DNA of 64,000 nucleotides, taken from Syntrophomonas sp. (lineage in GTDB: Bacteria > Bacillota > Syntrophomonadia > Syntrophomonadales > Syntrophomonadaceae). Below are positions 32,991 to 42,511 of this stretch, one piece after another. The notes under the pieces are model-generated. The model had not been told where the DNA came from. It made no database searches and saw nothing but the letters and a program-made list of their open reading frames with translations. The stretch lies in assembly GCA_016841875.1 (NCBI GenBank), contig JAENYG010000006.1:62001-126000 (forward strand), in the 5' to 3' direction. Numbering within the stretch: position 1 is the stretch's first letter; the number at the start of each line of letters is the position of its first letter. Both the position numbers and the translations under genes were made by a program.

Positions 32991-34828
32991 CCCCCAAATT
33001 CCTCCTTGATATCGAGATCTATGGCAAAAGCAGGACATATCCCACATCCGGTACAGCCATCCCAGCGGCAATCTCCGGTAGTGATCCCTGTGGCTGCTTT
33101 TTCATTCTCATCCTGTAAATAAGCTTTGCTTACTCCAGTATCTATAAATTCCCAGGGCAGCACCTCGTCATAAGGACGCAGGCGGGAAGTGTAGAAATCC
33201 GGTTTAATGTCAGACTCTCTAAAAGCCTCCATCCAGCGGCTGAAATTAAAATATTCCGACCACCCATCAAATTTACTTCCCTTCTGCCAGGCTAAATAAA
33301 TTGAAGAGGATAATCGCCTGTCCCCCCGCGAAAAAACTCCTTCCAGATAACTGGTCCTACTATCGTGAAAACTCATTTTGATTCTTTTCATTCTATTACG
33401 GCTTAAGACTCTCCTTTTTTCCTCCAGTTCCTCGATAGTATTCTGGGCATGCCACTGGAATGGAGTATGGGCTTTGGGAACAAAAGAGGCAATACTAGCC
33501 CGTATCTCAACTTTCTTCCTGGCATTCTCATCTCCCATGGTCCTGATTTTCTTAAGCAATTCCAGGATCCCTTCCAGATCTTCTTCCGTCTCCCCGGGAA
33601 GACCATCCATGAAATACAACTTTATAGACAACCAGCCTGATTGAAAAGCAGCTTTTACTGCTGCCAGCAGCTGTTCTTCGGTCACATTCTTATTGATAAT
33701 ATCCCTCATTCTCTGGGTACCTGCCTCTGGTGCCAGGGTGAGGGTAGTTTTACGTACTTTCTGTACCTCATTCGCCAGTTCAATAGAAAAAGCATCTACT
33801 CGTAATGAGGGTAACGAGACTCCAGTACCCTGCTCACGGTATTCTTTAACCAGATCCTTCACCAGGCTATCTACTCCAGAATAATCCAATGTGCTGAGGG
33901 AAGTAAGACCTATCTCATCATAACCAGTACTAGCCAGTTGCTCGCTGGCCTGTTTTTTAAGCGTCTTAATACTCCTCTCTCTAACCGGCCGGTATACCAC
34001 ACCAGCATGGCAAAAACGGCAGCCACGCTGACATCCTCGCATAACTTCCAAAACTGCCCGGTCATGAACAATACTCATATAGGGCAATACTGGTTTATCC
34101 GGGAAATAGGCATCATCCAGGTCAGCTACTACTCTCTTTTTTATGGTATCAGGTACTGATTCGTAGAGAGGAATCATTTTATTAAAGGTCCCATTTTCAT
34201 TATAGTAAACGCTGTATAAGGAAGGCACATAAACGCCTTCCAGCAAGGCTAGTTTTAGTAATTGCTCCTGTCTCTTCAGGTGCCGGTTTTCCCAGCAGCA
34301 ATCCAGAAATTCGAGCAGCACCTCTTCTCCATCCCCTACAATAAACACATCAAAGAAATCTGCGTAAGGTTCTGGATTGAAAACAACTGGGCCTCCGGCA
34401 ATTATCAGTGGGTATTGTTCATTTCTATCTTTGGACCACAATGGTATATCACTCATATCGAGCATATTCAATACATTGGTAATTGCCAATTCATACTGCA
34501 GGGTAAAACCTACCACATCAAATTCGTTCACTGCTTTAAAAGATTCCAGGGTGAAAAGCGGAATTTCATGGCTGCGCATTTCCTTTTCCATGTCCGGCCA
34601 GGGAGCATATACCCTCTCCAAGAGGTGATCGCTCTTTTCATTAACCAAACCATACAAAATCTTACTGCCCACATGTGACATGCCTACTTCATAAACATCA
34701 GGAAAAGCGAAGGCCATCTTGGTCCGGCATTTGTCCCAGTCTTTGCATATAATATTTACTTCACTGCCGGTATAACGCGCAGGTTTCGATACATTGGGCA
34801 ATATATCTCTAAAAATCTTATCTTTCAT
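32987..34828 (-). CDS. B12-binding-type radical SAM protein (TIGR03960-like)
   Basis: 613 residues. N-terminal cobalamin-binding-like region, then a radical SAM domain with CQRGCRFC as the CxxxCxxC [4Fe-4S] motif. The C-terminus has a second cysteine cluster (CRWDGCTGCGIC). I prefer ATG 34828 with GGAGG six bases upstream over 34849. Always next to the DUF2344 gene and near rng/rplU in clostridia. The substrate is unknown. Confidence 0.9.
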   Translation of the reverse strand: MKDKIFRDILPNVSKPARYTGSEVNIICKDWDKCRTKMAFAFPDVYEVGMSHVGSKILYGLVNEKSDHLLERVYAPWPDMEKEMRSHEIPLFTLESFKAVNEFDVVGFTLQYELAITNVLNMLDMSDIPLWSKDRNEQYPLIIAGGPVVFNPEPYADFFDVFIVGDGEEVLLEFLDCCWENRHLKRQEQLLKLALLEGVYVPSLYSVYYNENGTFNKMIPLYESVPDTIKKRVVADLDDAYFPDKPVLPYMSIVHDRAVLEVMRGCQRGCRFCHAGVVYRPVRERSIKTLKKQASEQLASTGYDEIGLTSLSTLDYSGVDSLVKDLVKEYREQGTGVSLPSLRVDAFSIELANEVQKVRKTTLTLAPEAGTQRMRDIINKNVTEEQLLAAVKAAFQSGWLSIKLYFMDGLPGETEEDLEGILELLKKIRTMGDENARKKVEIRASIASFVPKAHTPFQWHAQNTIEELEEKRRVLSRNRMKRIKMSFHDSRTSYLEGVFSRGDRRLSSSIYLAWQKGSKFDGWSEYFNFSRWMEAFRESDIKPDFYTSRLRPYDEVLPWEFIDTGVSKAYLQDENEKAATGITTGDCRWDGCTGCGICPAFAIDLDIKEEFGG

Positions 34829-34924
34829 GTTCTGCCTCCAACACAGCAATATCCAGTAATATATATATTACCATAAAAATCACTAGATTAACCTGCTCGC
34901 TGTAATGTGGACGTTTCTTTAACA

Positions 34925-34959
34925 GGGACGCGGGGACAGGTCCCTGTTCCCCGCGTCCC
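34925..34959. repeat. REP-like hairpin, third copy
   Basis: GGGACGCGGGGA (34925-34936) pairs with TCCCCGCGTCCC (34948-34959), with an inner CAGG/CCTG. It shares the GGGGACAGGT core with the element at 26737. Intergenic between spoIVFB and the radical SAM gene. Confidence 0.8.
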
Positions 34960-34966
34960 CGTGTGC

Positions 34967-35824
34967 TTAGCAGTCCCTGATACAGGCCGCAGGTCCTTTT
35001 TCCAGCAGGCACTCTATCAGTTCAGCTTCGCTCCTTATTCCTATCACCGATTCATCAGCACCTATGATCAATACCGTTAAAAAATGCGAAGGACGGCTGC
35101 TATCAAGTATTTTCTTGACCAGGGTATCCTGAGTTGCTACTATCTGCTGACAATCCATAAAGCCACGCCGGGTAAGCTGGCCCTTTTTATTAATCAGAAA
35201 TCGCATAAAAGCAAAAGCCAGCAGGGTTTTTTCCCTGCTGGCAGCCCAATACATGAGTACGCCTATGATAATTAGATTAGCTCCTGACATGGTAGTGTAG
35301 GTTAAATAAACTCCACCCCCACCAACTAAAACTGCAGTTAATTTACCCATAAATGCTGCTGTTAGAGTCGCTTTCCGGTAACCAAATCTCCGGGATAGAA
35401 CGGCCCGCAGCACCCTCCCGCCATCCAGTGGCAGAGCCGGAAGGAGATTAAAAAACCCTAGAAATAAGTTGATGTTAATAAATAGCTTGGTTAAATCTCC
35501 CCTATCCGGCAGCAAAAAAAAGAATGCCGCTGCCATGGACAGGCTCATCAACGGACCTGCCAGCGCGACATAGATCTCTTTTTCCGGTTCCAGTCCGGTA
35601 AAATCTTCAACTTTGGCCTGCCCTCCGAAAGGCAGCAGTTCAACTTCAGAGATTTTGACTCCCAGAGTGAAGGCAACCATGGTATGAGCCAATTCATGTA
35701 CCAGGACGGCCGTGGTAATTAACAAGACTTCCTGCCCCAGGCCCAGCAAAATATAAGCCAGACACAAGAGCAGGAAAAACGCATTCATCTTGAAGTCTAT
35801 ACCTGCTACCCTGGCCAAACGCAT
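34967..35824 (-). CDS. spoIVFB: site-2 protease, SpoIVFB-like
   Basis: 285 residues, membrane zinc protease of the M50 family. The HELAH zinc motif is at 43-47, and LDGG (133-136) gives the third ligand D134. About six membrane helices, then a cytoplasmic CBS-like tail (about 225-285). In Bacillus, SpoIVFB cuts pro-sigma-K in the mother cell. Start overlaps the SpoIVFA stop (TAATG). Name rests on position before rplU. Confidence 0.88.
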   Translation of the reverse strand: MRLARVAGIDFKMNAFFLLLCLAYILLGLGQEVLLITTAVLVHELAHTMVAFTLGVKISEVELLPFGGQAKVEDFTGLEPEKEIYVALAGPLMSLSMAAAFFFLLPDRGDLTKLFININLFLGFFNLLPALPLDGGRVLRAVLSRRFGYRKATLTAAFMGKLTAVLVGGGGVYLTYTTMSGANLIIIGVLMYWAASREKTLLAFAFMRFLINKKGQLTRRGFMDCQQIVATQDTLVKKILDSSRPSHFLTVLIIGADESVIGIRSEAELIECLLEKGPAACIRDC

Positions 35825-36402
35825 TATTGTTCAAATAATTTGTTAGGGTTGAGGGGCCCATCCTTGCTGGTCATCTGAAAATACAGCTCCTGGCTGGTCC
35901 TGCCGATAATGGTATCTTTATCAACTTCATGGCCTTTCTCTGCCAGCACTTCCCTTAAGCCCCCATAAGACGAATATAAACTTCCACCGTGATCGATCAA
36001 CACCGTTTTTCCTCTTTCATCACTGGATATATCCGCTACCCTGCCTTCATAAATCGGTTTTACCTCCGAGTTATCCTCAACATTTATCAATACCGCTGGA
36101 AAAAATTCTTGCTGCTGGGATTCCTCATTCCAATGCCAGCCATATTCACGTTCTATATCTGCAAATTCACAGGGCTGCTGCAGGGTAGTAGTGTTTGATA
36201 CCGGTACGGTCTCGGCATTCTTATTGATCTTTAGTTCAGACCAATACTGGACAATATTTTCCTGTACCCCATAGTCTTTCATTACATACCTAATTACAGG
36301 TTCAACTATTTTTTTGCTGCTGTGTTCTGACTGCATAGACAGGCCAGCCAGAGCAGCAATAACTATTACTACCAGCATTCTTATTCTGAAGCTTCCCAGC
36401 AT
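35824..36402 (-). CDS. spoIVFA: SpoIVFA-like membrane-anchored LytM/M23 protein
   Basis: 192 residues with an N-terminal membrane helix (RMLVVIVIAALAGL) and a C-terminal M23/LytM-like fold (KTVLIDHGGSLYSSYGGLREVLAEKG, then GRTSQELYFQM). The metal ligands look incomplete, as in SpoIVFA, which tethers and inhibits SpoIVFB. Translationally coupled to it. ATG after AGGGGG. Confidence 0.82.
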   Translation of the reverse strand: MLGSFRIRMLVVIVIAALAGLSMQSEHSSKKIVEPVIRYVMKDYGVQENIVQYWSELKINKNAETVPVSNTTTLQQPCEFADIEREYGWHWNEESQQQEFFPAVLINVEDNSEVKPIYEGRVADISSDERGKTVLIDHGGSLYSSYGGLREVLAEKGHEVDKDTIIGRTSQELYFQMTSKDGPLNPNKLFEQ

Positions 36403-36684
36403 TAGAATTGCCCCCTTTAAGATGAACTTCTAGAGCTTAACGAATGGGCAGAATCTTATTCTCTTAAAATATATATCTTTACTCCGCATTTTATGACATA
36501 ACAGGTGGATACTTTTTCCTTTTATAATAAGTTGATGAGAAAAACAAAACTAAGAAGTGAGATGGAATTATCTTACTTATAAATAAAATGGCTGCTGCAA
36601 ATAACAAGCGTTGCTTACAGCAGCATTAATGAGCTGAATAATAGACAGAGAATAAAATTGGACAGATGTGCCATGCAGTTTGAT
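36403..36684. other. spacer with terminator
   Basis: About 280 bases between ykvA-like and spoIVFA. The only structure seen is the hairpin at 36591-36624. A promoter for spoIVFA probably lies here but was not identified. Confidence 0.5.
36591..36624 (-). terminator. terminator after the YkvA-like gene
   Basis: GCTGCTG pairs with CAGCAGC, extended by AA and CAA pairs. CATTTTATTT follows on the minus strand. Confidence 0.55.
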
Positions 36685-37125
36685 CTATTGGGCATCAAAA
36701 TTCAAATCAGCAAAACCTGCCGGTCGTGCCTTTTTCACCAGCTTTCTATAGAGACCTGGAGGAAGCAGCAGCGTTGAATAACTCAAGACTTTATCGAGGG
36801 TTTCCAGCAATTCGTCATTTCCTTCCCAGTATTCTTCCAAAACCTCATAGCTGACACTATCGGTTAGTCTTTTAATGACCAGTGCCATGAGCAGCAGGTC
36901 ATCTACCTTACCAAGAAATGGTATCATATCAGGGAAGAAATCCAGCGGGGATAAAACATAAGCTACTGTGCCCAGCATCATCGCTTTGTCTGTTGCCGGG
37001 ACATCTTTATCCTGCATAAGCCGGTAAATAAGCTTTAATAAGTTTGGAATCAGCATCAATAATTCACTAATACCATTCCTGACCGTTGACAGAAGTTCTT
37101 CTCGGGTGTTGACTTCTTCTCTCAT
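36685..37125 (-). CDS. YkvA-like DUF1232 membrane protein
   Basis: 146 residues. The DUF1232 core YVLSPLDFFPDMIPFLGKVDDLLL is at about 54-77 and is preceded by a helix with MLIPNLLKLIYRLMQD. Function unknown; likely membrane-associated. I prefer the second ATG (37125), seven bases after GGAGG, over 37128. Follows rodA by about 35 bases and may be the operon's last gene. Confidence 0.88.
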   Translation of the reverse strand: MREEVNTREELLSTVRNGISELLMLIPNLLKLIYRLMQDKDVPATDKAMMLGTVAYVLSPLDFFPDMIPFLGKVDDLLLMALVIKRLTDSVSYEVLEEYWEGNDELLETLDKVLSYSTLLLPPGLYRKLVKKARPAGFADLNFDAQ

Positions 37126-37159
37126 CATATCCCTCCTTTATGCTATTATGCCTGAATCC

Positions 37160-38296
37160 TCAGAAAACTATTTTCTTACCACGAATGTTCACATTTAAGA
37201 TTAAGGCAACTGCAAGAAGGTTGGTGATCATAGAACTCCCTCCATAGCTGATAAACGGTAAGGGAATACCGGTAATAGGCATTAACCCTATAGACATACC
37301 GATATTTTCAAATATATGAAACAGCCACATAGCCGTGACTCCTATCACAACCAGGGTTCCGAAAAATTCTCGGGATTCCGAGGCGATATATAAGGAGCGC
37401 ATTATCAATATTCCATATAATATGATCAAAAAGGCTGCCCCTATAAATCCAAGTTCTTCTCCAATGACTGCGTATATAAAATCGGTATGGTGTTCGGGAA
37501 GAAAATTCAGCTGTACCTGAGTACCATTATGCAGTCCTTTTCCTGTAAACCCGCCTGAGCCTATAGCTACCAGTGACTGTATGGTGTTCCAGCCTGCTCC
37601 GCGCCCGCCCTGTCCATCATTATAGGGATCTAAAAAAACAATCAGGCGTTTAAGCTGGTAATCTTCCAATGGAATAGCTATGCCCAGGTTAAAGTGTAAA
37701 AATAGGATCAGCCCTGCTAGAAATATACCTCCTCCGACTAATGCTAAGAGTACCCTGATATTTGCTCCAGCGGCAAACATCATTATAACCGTAATAGCTA
37801 TATATACTAGAGCTGTACCCAGATCCGGCTGCATCATTATTAAAATAAAAGGCAGTCCCATGTACAAAAAACACGGCAACATCTTGATCAGAGTATCAAG
37901 TTCCCCTCTCCTGCGGTTTACGAAATCAGCAAATGCCAGGATCAGCATGACCTTGGTGAACTCTGCCGGTTGGATGGCCGGGAGGGGGCCTAATGAGATC
38001 CACCCGGTAGTACCTCGGAGTTCTGTTCCGAAAACCAGCACCGCTATCAATAGTACCACCGATAAAATGTAAAGCAATATGCCAAAATTCTTGAACTCAG
38101 TAAAGTCATAACGGATGATAATAATAACCCCGATAAGGCCCACCGCTAGCATAAAGAGCTGTTTTTTCACATAATAAAGCGAATCACTTGATATTCCACT
38201 GCTGGCACTGCTTTGAATGATGATGCCAAAGGCCAGTATAATCAAGAGGGTAACTATAAATGGTTTATCAATAAATTTTAAACGTTTCAGATTCAA
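37160..38296 (-). CDS. rodA: SEDS peptidoglycan polymerase RodA/FtsW family
   Basis: 378 residues with about ten membrane helices. Family segments: WISLGPLPAIQPAEFTKV, MQPDLGTALVYI and GMSIGLMPITGIPLPFISYGG. It polymerises lipid II, probably with the PBP2 encoded upstream. I start at TTG 38296 with GGGAGG eight bases upstream; the frame extends to 38353 without a ribosome site. Confidence 0.93.
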   Translation of the reverse strand: MNLKRLKFIDKPFIVTLLIILAFGIIIQSSASSGISSDSLYYVKKQLFMLAVGLIGVIIIIRYDFTEFKNFGILLYILSVVLLIAVLVFGTELRGTTGWISLGPLPAIQPAEFTKVMLILAFADFVNRRRGELDTLIKMLPCFLYMGLPFILIMMQPDLGTALVYIAITVIMMFAAGANIRVLLALVGGGIFLAGLILFLHFNLGIAIPLEDYQLKRLIVFLDPYNDGQGGRGAGWNTIQSLVAIGSGGFTGKGLHNGTQVQLNFLPEHHTDFIYAVIGEELGFIGAAFLIILYGILIMRSLYIASESREFFGTLVVIGVTAMWLFHIFENIGMSIGLMPITGIPLPFISYGGSSMITNLLAVALILNVNIRGKKIVF

Positions 38297-38518
38297 AACG
38301 CTTACCTCCCAATACATTATAAAGCTAACGAAAATGGCATGTAAAGATGGCAAATATAGGTTGTCTTTTATTTATCCGGCAGAAAAAAGACAAACCCGGG
38401 GGTGGGCTGCCCGGATTCATCTTTTTGACAGAGCTCAAGGAAAATTGTATTGTGGAGTTTTTATATCATTATTGGAAAACTTTTTAAAACCCAGATTCAT
38501 CACTCTCACTAACTTCCA

Positions 38519-38809
38519 TCAAGTAGAAGCCGTCCCGTTAACTTTTCGTTTAAACCCTTTAACCGGTATATTAGCTATCAGTGCAATAGAATTCTCCTCA
38601 TTTTCTAGGTTTACCTGCAGCGCTTCCTCATCTATATCTAAATAATCGCGTATAACTTTTATCAAGTCTTCTTTCAACGAATTCAAGAACTCGGGAGATA
38701 CTGAAGCTCGGTCATGAACCAGGACCAGGCGCAGCCTTTCCCTGGCGATATCCTTACTGGGCACACTTTCCCTTGAAAATATCCGGCTGAGTACATCTAA
38801 CAAAGTCAT
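38519..38809 (-). CDS. minE: cell-division topological factor MinE
   Basis: 96 residues. The N-terminal MinD-binding region is ARERLRLVLVHDRAS, followed by the C-terminal dimer domain. It drives MinCD oscillation. Follows minD in the same operon. Spore formers more often use DivIVA alone, so MinE is informative, though it is present in many clostridia. Confidence 0.94.
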   Translation of the reverse strand: MTLLDVLSRIFSRESVPSKDIARERLRLVLVHDRASVSPEFLNSLKEDLIKVIRDYLDIDEEALQVNLENEENSIALIANIPVKGFKRKVNGTAST

Positions 38810-38821
38810 CCCCTCCCTCTT

Positions 38822-39622
38822 TTACCTGGCCAGCTTTAACATTTTCTTAAATTTGTCCATTATATTTTCCGGATCATCTAATGAGTACATGGGGACCTCT
38901 TCTCCATTCAGCCTGCGTGCAATACGGCGGTAAGCCGCCCCGGCCCTGGATATGTTTTCCAGCACGGCCGGTTCCCCTCGATTGGTAGATACTACTATGG
39001 CCTCGTCTTCAGGTACCACTCCCAGCAGCTCAATTGCCAGTATATCGTTAATATCACTGATATCCATCATATCTCCCCGTTTTACCATTTTGCTGCGTAT
39101 CCTATTTATTATCAATTTCGTCTCAGTGAGTCCGGCTGCCTCCAGAAGACCAATTATCCTATCTGCATCTCTCACTGATGATACTTCCGGGGTAGCAACG
39201 ACTACCGCTTTATCAGCTCCAGCGATGGCATTCTTGAAACCCTGTTCAATGCCGGCCGGACAATCAACCAGTATGAAATCAAAATCTTTACGCAGCTCAT
39301 TAGTCATATTTTTCATCTGGTGTGGCGACACGGCAGTCTTATCTTTGGTTTGAGCCGCAGGCAGAAGATAAAGGCCATCAAATCGTTTATCCTTTATTAA
39401 AGCCTGCTTCAATTTGCAATGCCCATTAACCGCATCTACGATATCAAAAACAATGCGGTTTTCCAAACCCATGACTACATCAAGGTTCCTAAGTCCGATA
39501 TCAGTATCTATCATTACCACCTTTTTGCCCATCATAGCCAGAGCAGTTCCTAGATTAGCTGTAGTTGTAGTTTTTCCCACCCCACCTTTTCCTGACGTAA
39601 TTACTATAACTCTACTCTTCAT
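38822..39622 (-). CDS. minD: septum-site-determining ATPase MinD
   Basis: 266 residues, ParA-type ATPase. The deviant Walker A GKGGVGKT is at 11-18 and a C-terminal amphipathic helix (DKFKKMLKLAR) binds membrane. It activates MinC and is displaced by MinE. I start at ATG 39622 after GGGGG; the frame opens six codons earlier. Confidence 0.96.
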   Translation of the reverse strand: MKSRVIVITSGKGGVGKTTTTANLGTALAMMGKKVVMIDTDIGLRNLDVVMGLENRIVFDIVDAVNGHCKLKQALIKDKRFDGLYLLPAAQTKDKTAVSPHQMKNMTNELRKDFDFILVDCPAGIEQGFKNAIAGADKAVVVATPEVSSVRDADRIIGLLEAAGLTETKLIINRIRSKMVKRGDMMDISDINDILAIELLGVVPEDEAIVVSTNRGEPAVLENISRAGAAYRRIARRLNGEEVPMYSLDDPENIMDKFKKMLKLAR

Positions 39623-39636
39623 CCTTAAGCCCCCTA

Positions 39637-40266
39637 TCATATTTTTAACTTCTCAATTATTACTCTTCCCTCGCGAATCCGGGCTACTTCGGGGTAATCA
39701 ACCGCATTTCTTTCCCCATCCGGAGGTCGGGTAATATGAGTAGCAATCCTGAGCTGGGTTGGATTCAAGCGATAAGCAGCTATTATTGCGCCTTCATCGC
39801 CAAAAACTCCCGCATGTGCCAGTCCCCGCAAGGACCCCATGACCAATATATTACCACCTGCCACCACTTCAGCTCCCGGGTTGATATCCCCCAGGACTAC
39901 TATATTTCCCTGCACAAATCTTTTCTGTCCGGAACGAATATGTTTGCATATTAAGGCAGTATCATCATAATGGGTCATACCTTCAATGACAGGCTCCTCA
40001 TCTAAATCCTCCTCGACATCCGGCAGCCTTCCTGACATGAGTTCCTCTAGATGCATGCCGTAATCCAGAAGAGTATCTTCCAGTTCTCTGACTTGTTTGT
40101 TACTTAAGATTTTTTCCCCGATATCGATACTTACCTTGCTGCCGATTGGCAAATCGGCTACTGAAGTGAGCTTCTTCTCCAGTCCCTTTTTCATCTGAGC
40201 AAAGGTATGGTACGCTTTCAGGTCTATCAGCATTCCGCCACTGGCCTGTTTAATTGCTGTGCTCAC
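39637..40266 (-). CDS. minC: septum-site-determining protein MinC
   Basis: 209 residues. N-terminal FtsZ-antagonist domain and C-terminal beta-helix MinC_C (GDINPGAEVVAGGNILVMGSLRGLAHAG). GTG start after GGGGGG. Heads the minCDE genes. Confidence 0.95.
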   Translation of the reverse strand: MSTAIKQASGGMLIDLKAYHTFAQMKKGLEKKLTSVADLPIGSKVSIDIGEKILSNKQVRELEDTLLDYGMHLEELMSGRLPDVEEDLDEEPVIEGMTHYDDTALICKHIRSGQKRFVQGNIVVLGDINPGAEVVAGGNILVMGSLRGLAHAGVFGDEGAIIAAYRLNPTQLRIATHITRPPDGERNAVDYPEVARIREGRVIIEKLKI

Positions 40267-40378
40267 CTATTTAGCCCCCCATTCCATAAAAAGCCCTTGA
40301 TAACAGATAGCTATAAATAATTCATATTGTCATGTAATTCTATATCTAACAATATTTCCCTTCGATGAAAAAAATAAA

Positions 40379-40410
40379 AATAGGGGTGATATTCTCTAAT
40401 CGCCCCTATT
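40379..40410 (-). terminator. terminator between pbp2 and minC
   Basis: AATAGGGGTGAT pairs with ATCGCCCCTATT. On the minus strand a TTTTATTTTTTT run follows. It separates the mre-pbp2 transcript from min. Confidence 0.75.
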
Positions 40411-40441
40411 TAAGTCGGCTCCGGTCAAGAAATTTCTCTAA

Positions 40442-42511
40442 TTATTCGCCAGCGTTATTCGACTCCGAAATGCTTGTTTTCGACTCATCTACCGCCAGAT
40501 AATTACTGATTCCAAAATACTGCTTAAATACATCCCTCGCTATTAATCCAGCCGATTCACCACCACTATAACCATATTCAACCACCCCGGCAAAGGCGAT
40601 CTCAGGGTCATAAAACGGGGCAAAGGCAACAAATACTCCGTGGTAGTCCTTTAACGGATCGTCCCCAACTCTGCCGGGCTCAGCAGTACCCGTCTTGGCG
40701 CATACCTTGATTTCTTCTGGAAAGTCATAAAAAAGAAAATGGGCCGTCCCTCCAGGCTGGGTTACTGCCAGCATGGCCCTCTTGGTCTCGGAAATAGTTT
40801 CGGGCTTAATATCTACTTCCTTACTTATTTGTGGCTCAAATTCTTCTATAGTGTCTCCATTCTGGGAAACGATCTTACTCAGCAAATAAGGCTGCATACG
40901 ATAACCGCCATTGGCAATGGTAGCCACATAGTTAGCCAGCTGTAATACTGTATAATCATTATATCCCTGTCCCATAGCCATGTTAAAGGTATCATAGGCC
41001 TGCCAGGTAGTATCCCAATTATAATCAATTTCATACTGCGCTTCTAACTTAATTTTTTCATTTTCCTTTTTCTTATTTAAGCGGTCTATCTCTTTTTCAT
41101 CCACCGTCTCTTTCAACAACTCATCATATTTTTCTTCCAGTTCCTGACGCAGCTGCTCATATTTATTGTCGATTAATTTTGCACTTATTTCGCTTTTCCA
41201 CTCTGGTGTCGGCAACAAACCTTTTCCTTCATAAGGGAGATCGACACCCGTTTTTGACCCCAATCCAAATTCCCTGGCTACACGAATGAGTTCTTCCTGT
41301 CCTGCTCTCCGGCCCATTTCTTGAAAGTATACATTACAGGAGCCAGCTAAAGCCGAGTAGTAGTTTACATTGCCATGAACACTCCAGCATCTTATGAATG
41401 GAGCAATCCAGTACTTACCAGTACAATTGACATAATCCTTAGCCGGATCGACCACTCCACTATCCAGAGCAGCCATGCCGGTTATCATTTTAAAGGTGGA
41501 CCCCGGAGGGTAAGTAGCCTGTATACTGCGGTTGCTTATAGCGCCAGGCTGCATCGGATCATAAGCTTCGGTCTGGGGAAAGTAATATTCCGCTCGCTTG
41601 GAACTAATATTACCTTTCCAATCATCGGGATACATGGATGGACTGCTGCACATGGCCAGAATTTCTCCGGTCTTGACATTAATTACTACCGCCGAGCCTA
41701 CCCGAGCCTTGGGATATTTCTCCTGCAACTGGGCAAGGGTATTTTCCATGCTTTCCTGCATTACCTGCTGCAGCTCTATATCCAGGGTCAGATATATATT
41801 GTTACCCTGTTCCGGCTCTAGAGTTACCAGGTCCCGAATCGGCCTGCCCTGTGCGTCCACTTCCACACTGCGAGCCCCATCCGTGCCTTTCAGAATTTTT
41901 TCATATTGCTTCTCAATTCCTGATTTTCCAATCAGGCTGTTTATGCTGTATTCCCCATCTTCAGAGTTCTCCAGCTCACTCTCGTCAATAGAATGAATAT
42001 AGCCTAAAACATGTCCTGCCAGTGACCCCTGGGGGTAGCTGCGAAGGGGTTCCACCAAAATGGTAACCCCAGGTAAAACCTGCCGATTCTCTTCTAGTTT
42101 TACTACCAGATCCCAGGGTATATCACGTATAAGCGTAATCGGTTCATATAAACGATATTTTTGTAGTTCCACTTTTTCTTCAATAAATTCCCGGGTTATT
42201 TCCGGGTAATAATCCTTCAGTATAATCAACAGGTTATCAATAACCGTTTCCTGCTTGCTGACTCCCAGATAGGTAAGGCTCAGAGAGTATACGATTTCAT
42301 TAGTTGCCAGAACCTCACCGTCTGAAGCATATATTTCACCCCGGGGCGCCTTTATAGGAAGCAGTCTTATGCGGTTTTCTTTGGCCTGAGTTTGGTAAGT
42401 TTCATTGTTAAATAACTGAACTACTGCCAACCTAAACCCCAATACGGTTAAAAGCAGAATTACAATATAAGCATAGGCTTTTAATTTTTTGTCTAGTTCT
42501 TCAGCTTTCAT
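40442..42511 (-). CDS. mrdA: penicillin-binding protein 2 (elongasome transpeptidase) with a coiled-coil insert
   Basis: 689 residues: one N-terminal helix, a PBP dimer domain, then the transpeptidase with STFK at 338-341, SCN at 391-393 and KTG in CAKTGTAEPG. It cross-links side-wall peptidoglycan with RodA. Between the SCN and KTG motifs (about 437-495) is a highly charged helix, LRQELEEKYDELLKE and NKKKENEKIKLEAQ, absent from textbook PBP2. ATG follows the mreD stop directly. Confidence 0.94.
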   Translation of the reverse strand: MKAEELDKKLKAYAYIVILLLTVLGFRLAVVQLFNNETYQTQAKENRIRLLPIKAPRGEIYASDGEVLATNEIVYSLSLTYLGVSKQETVIDNLLIILKDYYPEITREFIEEKVELQKYRLYEPITLIRDIPWDLVVKLEENRQVLPGVTILVEPLRSYPQGSLAGHVLGYIHSIDESELENSEDGEYSINSLIGKSGIEKQYEKILKGTDGARSVEVDAQGRPIRDLVTLEPEQGNNIYLTLDIELQQVMQESMENTLAQLQEKYPKARVGSAVVINVKTGEILAMCSSPSMYPDDWKGNISSKRAEYYFPQTEAYDPMQPGAISNRSIQATYPPGSTFKMITGMAALDSGVVDPAKDYVNCTGKYWIAPFIRCWSVHGNVNYYSALAGSCNVYFQEMGRRAGQEELIRVAREFGLGSKTGVDLPYEGKGLLPTPEWKSEISAKLIDNKYEQLRQELEEKYDELLKETVDEKEIDRLNKKKENEKIKLEAQYEIDYNWDTTWQAYDTFNMAMGQGYNDYTVLQLANYVATIANGGYRMQPYLLSKIVSQNGDTIEEFEPQISKEVDIKPETISETKRAMLAVTQPGGTAHFLFYDFPEEIKVCAKTGTAEPGRVGDDPLKDYHGVFVAFAPFYDPEIAFAGVVEYGYSGGESAGLIARDVFKQYFGISNYLAVDESKTSISESNNAGE

